27,383 nucleotides of DNA, from positions 1-27,383 of the forward strand of contig JAQVNJ010000085.1 of assembly GCA_028703175.1 (NCBI GenBank), written 5' to 3'. The position numbers and the translations under genes were made by a program. Every line of letters starts with the position of its first letter. Position 1 is the first letter of the stretch. Below, piece after piece: positions 7,160-14,340 of the stretch. This DNA comes from JAAYCB01 sp012744395. Lineage in GTDB: Bacteria; Planctomycetota; Planctomycetia; Pirellulales; Thermoguttaceae. The notes beneath the pieces were generated by a model. The model ran no database searches. It saw only the letters and a list, made by a program, of their open reading frames with translations, and had not been told where the DNA came from.

Positions 7160-8761
7160 TCAAGCCTCGATCCGCGGTGGTTCGAGGTCGTTCAGGTTGT
7201 CCCACTGGATCCCCACCCGCCGCAGGGCGTAGCCGAGCTCCTGCGTGTAGTCGCCGTAGGCGGTCATCCAGTGGAAACCGGGCATCCGTTCGGCGACCCG
7301 TCGGTCCGGCACGTCGTAGGCGACATCGATCTGGCAGCGGCAGATCGGCAGGAACGGGGCGTCAACGATCTTGCCCACCAGGCCCATCCAGCGTTCCGAT
7401 TTGAAGTCCGGGACGATGTTCGTGACTACCTGCCCCTTGGGCATCTCGACCTTGGGCGCGGCGCCGTAGTCCGACTCGAAGTGGGTGAGAATCCGCACCT
7501 TGTCGAGCGTCTTGCCGTTCATCTTCCGCGGTCCGGTGCAGTGGGCCAAGGTGATCAGGCCGTCGTGCGGATAGGTCGGGTCGTTGAGAAACACCGGCTT
7601 GCCGGCAATGTTCGCCAGCAGCAGGCCCGACGGGATAACCACGAAATCCGACTCGCAGAAGGCCAGGTAGCCGTCGTCGTTGAGCGTGCTCAGGGTCAGG
7701 CAGGCCGCCGTCTCCGCCTTGGGCATGATCGTGCCCATGCAGCCGGAGATCGTGATCGCCTTCGTGTCGGCCTCGCGCATCAAGCGGCGAAACACCTGGT
7801 CCAAGAGGAAGCAGTTGTCGACAAACTGGCGCTGGGTCTCCAATTGGACACCCGCCTCGCCCAGGTATGTGTCGGCGCGATTCTTGGCCAGGGCGACCGC
7901 CGCCTGGTCGGCGCGGGCCTCGCCGATCATCCGGCCCAGCTCGTCGTAGGAAATCGTCACCAGGTCGAGACCCCAGATCTTCCTGACCAGTTCCGGGACC
8001 ACACCCTTCGGCTGCGCCCAGGCGTTCGGCCCACCGATGCAGAGGACCTTCGTGCCCCGCGTGTTCTTCAGGCCGCATAGCGCGCGGAGCCGCCAGGCGA
8101 TCTCGTCCGGCCGATCGGTCACCACGTCGTCGTCGCGGATGTGGGCGAAGGCGGCCCGGTCGGTGTGCTGGCGGAGGAACCGCGGACTGACGATCTCGTA
8201 TTGCAGGTAGACCGGCCCCGAGCGATGGCGTTGGAAGAGGATCACGTCCTTGCCGAAGTTCTCGCATCCGCCGATGTCGTGGCCGGCCCCATAGACGATG
8301 ATTGCGTCGGCCGCCTCCACCTGGGGCGATCTGGCCATGTCCGCCATCCGGTTGACCGAGGCGACCTCGGCGAACTCGACGGGGAAGTCAGCCGTCTTGG
8401 CGATCTCGGCAAGCTCTTGCTTGATCCGCGCAACTTCTTCCGCGGCGGCTTCGGGCGTGTGGACCCCGCCCCAGTTGCGCCACGACCGCTGCTCGGCGCG
8501 CTGCGGATGGTCCCAGACGAGAATCGGCAAGACCTTCAAGGGGACGCGCGGCTTGGGGCTGGGCAATCCCGGCTCTCCGGCCGCGCCCAGCGCCGCCCAG
8601 CTCAAACCGCTGAGCACGGTTCCGCCGAGGCCCGCCGCAGCGAGAAAGCCCCTCCGCGACATGCCGTGCTCCTCCGCGCAACCGTGGTCCGGACAACAGT
8701 GGCACGGCGTCTTGTGCTGGTGCCGAAGATCAGGGTAACTTCCGCCTGTCGGGCTCTTCAT
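7160..8761 (-). CDS. Tat-exported protein with a sugar-isomerase-like (FucI/AraA-type) fold
   Basis: 533 residues from the ATG at 8761, which has GAGGAGA about 6 nt upstream. A second candidate ATG at 8662 has GGAGGAG at 6 nt and would start directly at the twin-arginine motif SRRGFL. The longer form carries a 33-residue leader with CHCCPDHGC before the Tat motif. The mature part has alternating beta-alpha character, an N-terminal half with IIVYGAGHDIGG, and a C-terminal half with ISGCMGT, LAHCTGP and GFHWM motifs. It is reminiscent of the L-fucose/L-arabinose isomerase superfamily, which interconverts aldoses and ketoses. Export of such a fold is unusual, and catalytic residues cannot be confirmed here. 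The gene lies downstream of glpK on the same strand after 256 bases without visible features. Confidence 0.75.
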   Translation of the reverse strand: MKSPTGGSYPDLRHQHKTPCHCCPDHGCAEEHGMSRRGFLAAAGLGGTVLSGLSWAALGAAGEPGLPSPKPRVPLKVLPILVWDHPQRAEQRSWRNWGGVHTPEAAAEEVARIKQELAEIAKTADFPVEFAEVASVNRMADMARSPQVEAADAIIVYGAGHDIGGCENFGKDVILFQRHRSGPVYLQYEIVSPRFLRQHTDRAAFAHIRDDDVVTDRPDEIAWRLRALCGLKNTRGTKVLCIGGPNAWAQPKGVVPELVRKIWGLDLVTISYDELGRMIGEARADQAAVALAKNRADTYLGEAGVQLETQRQFVDNCFLLDQVFRRLMREADTKAITISGCMGTIMPKAETAACLTLSTLNDDGYLAFCESDFVVIPSGLLLANIAGKPVFLNDPTYPHDGLITLAHCTGPRKMNGKTLDKVRILTHFESDYGAAPKVEMPKGQVVTNIVPDFKSERWMGLVGKIVDAPFLPICRCQIDVAYDVPDRRVAERMPGFHWMTAYGDYTQELGYALRRVGIQWDNLNDLEPPRIEA

Positions 8762-9017
8762 CGGTATCTCCTCGGACTGCTGTGGACAAGGGACAGCGTC
8801 TGCCACGCTCGAAGTGTGTTTTCTTCGGCGCACCGGATCAGAACCCCGGCGATCTGCGCCGAGTCATTCGACGAAGCTGGATTCTAGCGGGCGGAGAGTC
8901 CGGTCGCAACAACCGGCCCCCCCTGCGCAATCCCGAAGCCGGAGCGGCGAAATGATGGCACGGAAGGCCGGGAAGCCGCTCGCGCTGGTCGAGACGCCGC
9001 GTCGGGCCGGTTCGCTG

Positions 9018-10511
9018 TCACGTGGCCGCCCAGTCGAGGGAGCGGCGGACCGCTTCGCGCCACCGGCGGCAGAGCCGCTCGCGCTGGTCGGCGGCAATCG
9101 CCGGTGTAAACTCCCGCTCCAGTGCCCAGTGGCGGGCGATGTCGGCCAGGTCGCTCCAGAAACCGGTGGCCAACCCCGCCAAATAGGCCGCGCCAAGCGC
9201 TGTAGTCTCCGCCACGCGGGGACGCAGGACGTTGACCCCCAGCAGGTCCGACTGGAACTGGAGCAGCGCGTCGTTGACCGATGCGCCGCCGTCGACGCGC
9301 AGATTTTGCAGGACGATGCCCGAGTCCTTCTGCATCGCCTCGACAAGGTCGACCGACTGGTAGGCCATTGATTCGATGGCCGCCCGGGCGATATGGGCGG
9401 CCGTGGTCCCGCGCGTGATTCCGATGATCGTGCCGCGGGCATTTGGATCCCAGTGGGGCGCGCCGAGCCCGACCAGCGCCGGCACGAAGTAGACGCCGCC
9501 GGAGTCCTCCACGCCGCTCGCCAGCGACTCGACGTCGGCCGACGAGGAGATCAGCCCCAGCCCGTCGCGAAGCCACTGGACGACGGCGCCGGAAACGAAC
9601 ACGGAGCCCTCCAGGCAGTAGGTCACGTCCTCGCCGATTTGCCAGCCGATCGTGGTCAAGAGGTTGTTCTGCGACGGGACCGGCTTGTTGCCGGTGTTCA
9701 GGAGGAGGAAACTGCCCGTCCCGAAGGTGTTCTTGGCGCTGCCCGGCTCGAAACAGGCCTGGCCGAAGGTGGCCGCCTGCTGGTCGCCGGCCATCGAGGC
9801 GATGGGGATCGGCCGGCCGAACGCGTCAGGATCGGTCTGCCCGTAAATCTCGCTGGAAGTGCGGACCTCGGGCAGCATCGCCCGCGGAACCCCGAGAATA
9901 TCGAGCAATTCGTCGTCCCACTCCCGCGTGTGAACGTTGAACAAGAGCGTGCGGCTGGCGTTGCTCGGATCGGTGATGTGGAGCTTGCCGCCGCTCAGGT
10001 TCCACGCCAGCCAACTGTCGACGGTTCCGAAGAGGATCTCGCCGCGCTCGGCTCCCCGCTTCAATTCCGGGTGTTTCTCGAACAGATGCGTGATCTTGGT
10101 TCCGGAGAAGTAGGCGTCCAGGAGCAGGCCGGTCTTGCCGCGGAAGAGCGGTTCGAGCCCTCCCTTCTTGAGTCGCTCGCAGACCGGCGCGCTGGCGCGG
10201 CTCTGCCAGACGACGGCGTTGACGACGGGCTTGCCCGAGCCGCGATCCCAGAGCACGGCCGTCTCGCGCTGGTTGGCGATGCCGATGGCCGCCACGTCGG
10301 CCGGGTCGATCGAGCCGTTGCGGAGCGCCGCGCGGCCGACCTCGAGCTGCGAGCTCCAGATCTCGTTGGCGTCGTGCTCGACGATTCCCGGCGCGGGCAG
10401 GATCTGCCGGAATTCGCGCTGGGCGGAACTGCGGATCGTCCCGTCGTGCGAAAAAACGATCGCGCGGCTGGAAGTGGTTCCCTGGTCCAGGGCCAGAATC
10501 ACCTTGCTCAT
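9018..10511 (-). CDS. glpK: Glycerol kinase
   Basis: 497 residues, the usual length. The enzyme phosphorylates glycerol with ATP to sn-glycerol 3-phosphate in the cytoplasm. The N terminus VILALDQGTTSSRAIVF is the FGGY-kinase phosphate loop. Residues known from E. coli GlpK are present: Arg82 and Glu83 in NQRET and Tyr134 in YFSGTKI for glycerol binding, and the catalytic base Asp243 in MAGDQQAATFG. The ATP-binding FGTGSF follows. The ATG at 10511 has GGGAGA about 8 nt upstream. No glpF or glpD is adjacent, so it stands alone or with the downstream sugar-isomerase-like gene. An 18-base stretch of its 3' end is repeated just downstream at 8974-8991. Confidence 0.98.
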   Translation of the reverse strand: MSKVILALDQGTTSSRAIVFSHDGTIRSSAQREFRQILPAPGIVEHDANEIWSSQLEVGRAALRNGSIDPADVAAIGIANQRETAVLWDRGSGKPVVNAVVWQSRASAPVCERLKKGGLEPLFRGKTGLLLDAYFSGTKITHLFEKHPELKRGAERGEILFGTVDSWLAWNLSGGKLHITDPSNASRTLLFNVHTREWDDELLDILGVPRAMLPEVRTSSEIYGQTDPDAFGRPIPIASMAGDQQAATFGQACFEPGSAKNTFGTGSFLLLNTGNKPVPSQNNLLTTIGWQIGEDVTYCLEGSVFVSGAVVQWLRDGLGLISSSADVESLASGVEDSGGVYFVPALVGLGAPHWDPNARGTIIGITRGTTAAHIARAAIESMAYQSVDLVEAMQKDSGIVLQNLRVDGGASVNDALLQFQSDLLGVNVLRPRVAETTALGAAYLAGLATGFWSDLADIARHWALEREFTPAIAADQRERLCRRWREAVRRSLDWAAT

Positions 10512-10820
10512 GATGCCTGTCTCCCGTGAAGAAGCGTGCCCGCCAGTCTAACGGAGTCGCAAGACGCGTGCAAGCAAACAAGGGGCATCGCCGGGCCTCG
10601 CGGAAGGCCGCAACGCGCGGAGCAGGCGCAGCGCACGGAGCAAGTGCGGGGTGCGGGGCGGCCCCGGCTTGCGACCTGCTGCCGGCTGCCCGCGGATCGC
10701 GTCCCTCGGGCTTCTTCCCCCGTTGACACTCGATGGCCGGCAAGCCTAGCATCAGAAGCTCCGCCGCGCTTGTCGCCAGGCGAAGCTCGATCCGCGAAAC
10801 CGCCGAACCCCTTGTGCCGC
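10512..10820. other. Divergent intergenic region between glpK and the MBL gene
   Basis: Open frames here are composition artefacts of GC-rich DNA. The only sites I can support are the glpK ribosome binding site next to its ATG and one promoter candidate for the rightward gene. I see no riboswitch or operator. Confidence 0.6.
10723..10752 (+). promoter_or_regulatory. Candidate sigma-70 promoter of the MBL / URO-D pair
   Basis: A perfect TTGACA -35 box at 10723-10728 is followed after 18 bases by TAGCAT at 10747-10752 (4 of 6 to consensus). A start near 10759 would leave a leader of about 60 bases before the ATG at 10821. The -35 is strong, the -10 moderate. Confidence 0.45.
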
Positions 10821-11840
10821 ATGCCGACCCTCCCCGCTCTCAAACAATTCGTCTCCAGTACAGGTGTCCGCATCTACCGAATTTCCTGCGACGTCCTGCC
10901 TCTGCTAAGTGGGCGGGTTTACCTCCTTTTGGGAATCGAGACGCCGACGCTGATCGACACGGGGAGCGGTTCCGGAATCTGCACGAGCCAGATCTTTCAA
11001 GGGCTGGAAGAGGTTCGCGCGCGCTTCGGAGAGGCCTTCTCCTGGGGGGATATCGGCCGCGTCGTGCTGACCCACGCCCACATCGATCATTTCGGCGGCC
11101 TGCCGGAGATTGTGCGGCGGACCGGCGCCGAGGTGGCCGTGCACGCCCTCGATCGCCGCGCGGTGGAGGCTTACGACGAGCGGGCGGCACGCAGCAACTT
11201 CGCCTTCGATCGGTTTCTCCGGCAGGCGGGCGTGCCCGGCGACCGCCGCCGCGAAATCCTCGCGGAATTCGGCTATGTGAAAGGGCGGATCGAGAGCGTC
11301 GCCGTCGATCGCGAGCTCATCGACGGCGAGGACGCCGGCCCGTTTCGCGTCATCCATACGCCCGGCCACAGCCCCGGGCATGTCTGCCTGGCCGTTGGCG
11401 ACATCCTGTTGGCGGGTGACCATATCCTGGCCAGAACGGTCTCACAGCTCTGGCCCGAAAGCGTCGCCGCCTACACGGGATTGGGGCACTACCTGGACTC
11501 GCTCAAGAGGATCCAGCGCTGCGGACCGTTCCGTCTGGCGATGGGGGGCCACGAACCGGTGATCCATGACTTGGCCCACAGATTGGAGGAGATCCGGGCT
11601 GCCCACCAGCGGCGGCTTGAACGGTTGCTTGAAATCCTCTCCGGCGCGCCGGAGCCGCTCTGCGTCGACCAACTCAGCGAGCGGATGTACTCGCGCCAGC
11701 GCGGCTACCCGGCGCTGCTCGCCCTGACCGACGTGGGCGCCCGGGTGGAGTACCTGGAGCAGCTCGGCCGGATAGGGATCGCCGATATCGAACACCTCGC
11801 CGAGCAGGCATGTCCCGTGTTCCGCTATTGCCCGGCATGA
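10821..11840 (+). CDS. Cytosolic metallo-beta-lactamase-fold hydrolase
   Basis: 339 residues. The open frame extends further upstream, but the ATG at 10821 gives a normal MBL N terminus; there is no clear Shine-Dalgarno. The metal site is complete: THAHIDH at 84-90 (His85, His87, Asp89, His90), TPGHSPGH with His183, AGDH with Asp200, and GGHEP with His244. The last 80 residues are helical (from RRLERLLEILSG) and look like the winged-helix tail found in LACTB2-like and other MBL hydrolases. No signal peptide is present, so it should be cytosolic. Likely activity is hydrolysis of a thioester, phosphoester or lactone; the substrate is unknown. It ends 33 bases before the URO-D gene, with which it probably shares a transcript. 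Confidence 0.9.
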   Translation: MPTLPALKQFVSSTGVRIYRISCDVLPLLSGRVYLLLGIETPTLIDTGSGSGICTSQIFQGLEEVRARFGEAFSWGDIGRVVLTHAHIDHFGGLPEIVRRTGAEVAVHALDRRAVEAYDERAARSNFAFDRFLRQAGVPGDRRREILAEFGYVKGRIESVAVDRELIDGEDAGPFRVIHTPGHSPGHVCLAVGDILLAGDHILARTVSQLWPESVAAYTGLGHYLDSLKRIQRCGPFRLAMGGHEPVIHDLAHRLEEIRAAHQRRLERLLEILSGAPEPLCVDQLSERMYSRQRGYPALLALTDVGARVEYLEQLGRIGIADIEHLAEQACPVFRYCPA

Positions 11841-11849
11841 GCCGGATTC

Positions 11850-11870
11850 CTGAACCCTGAACCCTGAACC
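11850..11870 (+). repeat. Three tandem heptamers (CTGAACC) before the URO-D gene
   Basis: Three exact CTGAACC units end 3 nt before the ATG at 11874, exactly where a Shine-Dalgarno would sit. The array is the same heptamer family and orientation relative to the gene as the one at 1738-1772. It could affect translation or be only a dispersed repeat. Confidence 0.85.
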
Positions 11871-11873
11871 CTC

Positions 11874-12926
11874 ATGACCGATCCCCAATGGGAGCAGCTT
11901 CTCCGCGTGCTGGACGGCGAACGGCTCGATCCCCTGCCGGTTGCATTCATCATCGATAGTCCCTGGCTGCCCGGCTGGGCGGGATGCTCGATCCTGGACT
12001 ACTACGCCAGCCAGCCGCGGTGGCTGGAGGCCAACTTCCGCGCGGTCCGGCAGTTTCCCGACGTGGTCTTTCTGCCGGGGTTCTGGTCGGAATTCGGCAT
12101 GTGCACCGAGCCGTCCGCGTTCGGGGCGAAATGTGTCTTTGCGGACAATGATTTCCCCTTCGCCGAGAAGGTTTTGCACTGTCTGGACGACGTCGACCGC
12201 CTCGCGCGGCCGAACTGCCGGACCGACGGCCTCTGCCCGTTTGTGGTCAAGCGGCTCGAGCACTGCCGCGGCGAGATCGAGGCGGCCGGCCACCGCATCC
12301 GCTTCGCCGTCAGCCGCGGGCCGCTGAACATCGCGTCCTTCCTGGCCGGCCATACGGAACTGCTGATCGCTCTGAAGACCGAACCGGCGGCCGCAGTGAA
12401 GCTGATCGACCTGGTCACCGACTTCGTGATTGACTGGCTCGGCTATCAGCGGCAACGCTTCGATTCGATCGACGGGATTCTGGTCCTCGACGATCTGATC
12501 GGTTTCGTTGGCGAGCGGGATTTCCGCCAGTTCGCCTTGCCCGCCTTCCGGCGGATCTCGGCCGCACTGGACGTGCGGATCAAGGCCCTTCACAACGACG
12601 CGCGGGGGCTGATCACCGCCCGGTGCCTGGCGGAGATGGGATTCAACCTGTTCAATTTCGGGTTCGAGCACAGCCTGGGGGAGATTCGCCAACTGGCAGG
12701 CGAGCCGGTCGTGCTCCTGGGGAATCTTCCACCGCGCGACGTGCTGGCGGCCGGGACCCCCGACGAGGTCCGCCGGGCGACCCGGGCGATGGTCGAATCG
12801 GTGGAAGACCAGCGGCGGATCCTGTTCAGTTGCGGGGGCGGCATGCCGCCGAAGGTCTCGACGGCAAATATCCAGGCGTTCTGCCAGGCCGTCCGCCAGC
12901 AAGCGCGAGAGCCGCTCTGCCGCTAG
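11874..12926 (+). CDS. Uroporphyrinogen decarboxylase (URO-D) family protein
   Basis: 350 residues of a TIM-barrel URO-D superfamily protein. The superfamily includes HemE and the cobamide methyltransferases MtaA/MtbA/CmuA. Supporting segments: the N-terminal DGERLDPLPVAF region, LPGFWSEFGM, a HNDARG segment at the place where corrinoid methyltransferases carry zinc ligands, GNLPPRDVL, and the C-terminal SCGGGMPPKV-STANIQAF, typical of the family. It is not a standard HemE, because the N-terminal arginine motif of that enzyme is not seen. The role could be methyl transfer, but no corrinoid protein gene is nearby. The start ATG at 11874 follows the heptamer array and has no Shine-Dalgarno. It is probably co-transcribed with the MBL gene. 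Confidence 0.88.
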   Translation: MTDPQWEQLLRVLDGERLDPLPVAFIIDSPWLPGWAGCSILDYYASQPRWLEANFRAVRQFPDVVFLPGFWSEFGMCTEPSAFGAKCVFADNDFPFAEKVLHCLDDVDRLARPNCRTDGLCPFVVKRLEHCRGEIEAAGHRIRFAVSRGPLNIASFLAGHTELLIALKTEPAAAVKLIDLVTDFVIDWLGYQRQRFDSIDGILVLDDLIGFVGERDFRQFALPAFRRISAALDVRIKALHNDARGLITARCLAEMGFNLFNFGFEHSLGEIRQLAGEPVVLLGNLPPRDVLAAGTPDEVRRATRAMVESVEDQRRILFSCGGGMPPKVSTANIQAFCQAVRQQAREPLCR

Positions 12927-12941
12927 CCCGGCAGACCGCCG

Positions 12942-12966
12942 GCCGCGCGGATTGGCCCCGCGCGGC
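12942..12966. terminator. Hairpin between convergent genes
   Basis: A perfect 9-bp stem (GCCGCGCGG / CCGCGCGGC) with a 7-base loop lies between the URO-D stop codon (12926) and the stop codon of the convergent zincin gene (13000). It is placed to end transcription from both sides, although neither strand has a T-run. Confidence 0.55.
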
Positions 12967-12999
12967 TCTCGGCGACCGGGCGCCGGTCTGGGTGGCCAA

Positions 13000-13836
13000 T
13001 CAGATTGCCCGGCAGAGCGGGCTGTTGCGAATCTGCTTGACTTGCCGATCCGTGAGCACCGGCGGGGTCGGCGACGAGCGGCTCTCGGGATGCATCAGGT
13101 TCCGCTGGTCGGAGATGTGCACGGGGTTGAAGCTCGACGTGAGCAGCACGTGGCAGACTTCATGCGCGGTGTCCCAGGCGCCGGCGTGGGCCGCAATCGT
13201 GCAGGCAGGCCGGTTCCTGGCGTGACCGCCGCAACCGAGCAGGTTGTTGTCAGCGAAGGTGTTGACATAGAAGACGAGGATCTCGTTCGCTGGGGCGCGG
13301 GATCCGAGTCCCTGAAGCTCGTTGATTTCGCCGTCGTCGAGGTCCCAGTTGCACGCCTGATCGACCCTGTCGAAAAGCGCGCGCTGGGCGGGCGTGAGGT
13401 GGATGGATTCGCCGGAGGCAAACTCGATCTCGATGCCGTACATCGCGTACACGAGTTCGGCGTTGGACAAGCTCCGCTGGAAAGCGACGTGCGTCTGGGC
13501 AATCGACCGGAAATGGAGGCGGACCTGGTGCCGGAGAGCACCGAATCGCCGATCCAGCTCCCGGATGGTCTTCTGCCCGACCACCCCGTCGTCCTTGAGA
13601 GTCCCGCAGTCGGTTTGAAACTTCTGGACAGCTTGCCTGGTTTCCTCACCGTAGATTCCATCGGGACTGTAGTTGGCGTTGGTGGTGGAGACCGGCAGGG
13701 AGTAGCCGAGGTCCAGAAGCGCCATCTGCACAAGATGCACCGGCGTGCCCGAGGAACCGATTTTCAGGACCTTGCGATTTGCCTCAACATCAGCCAGAGC
13801 GGCATTCGGCTGAAAACGGGGAGAAGTCAGCGCCAC
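13000..13836 (-). CDS. Peptidoglycan-binding protein with a HExxH metallopeptidase motif
   Basis: 278 residues from a GTG at 13836. AAGGAGAT lies 4 nt upstream, so I prefer it over an in-frame ATG at 14073. The upstream frame contains a short hydrophobic stretch that could mimic a signal peptide. Residues 22-97 form a PG_binding_1 domain (VLKIGSSGTPVHLVQMAL to VVGQKTIRELDRRFG). A linker of about 100 residues follows, then HEVCH at 225-229, the zincin HExxH signature, with His240 as a possible third ligand and NLMHP at 246-250, which resembles a metzincin Met-turn. The spacing HExxH-x10-H is longer than in classical metzincins. It may be a cell-wall-targeted peptidase. With the GTG start no signal peptide is seen, so the export route is unclear. 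Confidence 0.8.
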   Translation of the reverse strand: MALTSPRFQPNAALADVEANRKVLKIGSSGTPVHLVQMALLDLGYSLPVSTTNANYSPDGIYGEETRQAVQKFQTDCGTLKDDGVVGQKTIRELDRRFGALRHQVRLHFRSIAQTHVAFQRSLSNAELVYAMYGIEIEFASGESIHLTPAQRALFDRVDQACNWDLDDGEINELQGLGSRAPANEILVFYVNTFADNNLLGCGGHARNRPACTIAAHAGAWDTAHEVCHVLLTSSFNPVHISDQRNLMHPESRSSPTPPVLTDRQVKQIRNSPLCRAI

Positions 13837-14340
13837 GGGTATCTCCTTGAAGATCGTGTCCCATGAATTCTTCAGCGCCGGTGGCCTGCCGTGCCAGGTG
13901 TTGGCAGACGCCAAGGCTGCGGCACAGGCGCCGGCGAACAATCGCCAAAACGCCCCTCTCCCAAGGTTTGCGGCAGTCTGCTGCTCGAACCACGCGGCCC
14001 ATCTCGCCGGCGGTCTGCCGGCCGGGGATCGTCGATCCGCGAGGAATTCTCGCCGCCGCGCCGCGCCGGTCAAGGGGAAACGCGGAGAGGACGATCATCG
14101 CAGCCACCGCGGACCGCGGTTGCGCAAGCGGGCGATCGACGGAGAAACCGGACACTTGGCAAAGTCAATTCGCTGGCGGCGCCCATTTGACGCCCTGCAT
14201 GTTGCAGAAACTGCCTTCCGCTTTATACTTGCGGTGTTGGAGTGTTGCGCCGCAGGTTGCCTCCGCGCCCCAGCGTTGGGGGGGCCGCGGCGGTCTGGTT
14301 GGAATGAATCGCAGTCCCGCGGGAGGATTGCGGAGATCGT
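13837..14340. other. Divergent intergenic region between the zincin gene and the large operon
   Basis: About 500 bases with no convincing gene; the open frames are not protein-like. It holds the Shine-Dalgarno site AAGGAGAT (13841-13848) of the zincin gene. It also has a perfect 15-base palindrome, ACCGCGG-A-CCGCGGT, at 14106-14120, which could be an operator, and a weak promoter candidate for the operon at 14202-14229. The ribosome binding site GGAG lies 5 nt before the ATG at 14341. Confidence 0.6.
14202..14229 (+). promoter_or_regulatory. Candidate promoter of the PQQ-MoxR-VWA operon
   Basis: TTGCAG at 14202-14207 (3 of 6 to the -35 consensus) is followed after 16 bases by TATACT at 14224-14229 (5 of 6 to the -10 consensus). 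The start would lie about 105 bases before the ATG at 14341. The -35 is poor, so this is tentative. Confidence 0.3.

Noticed and set aside
6600..7160. Possible small intact gene covering the C-terminal QEEHH segment
   Set aside because: The long frame that contains it runs into unrelated sequence; the homologous pieces lie in other frames, so it is a pseudogene.
11442..12902. 486-codon minus-strand open frame opposite the MBL and URO-D genes
   Set aside because: It spans two well-supported genes on the other strand and has no recognisable motif.
13837..14073. N-terminal extension of the zincin protein to the ATG at 14073
   Set aside because: A near-perfect ribosome binding site precedes the GTG at 13836, and the extra 79 residues have no domain character apart from a weak hydrophobic stretch.
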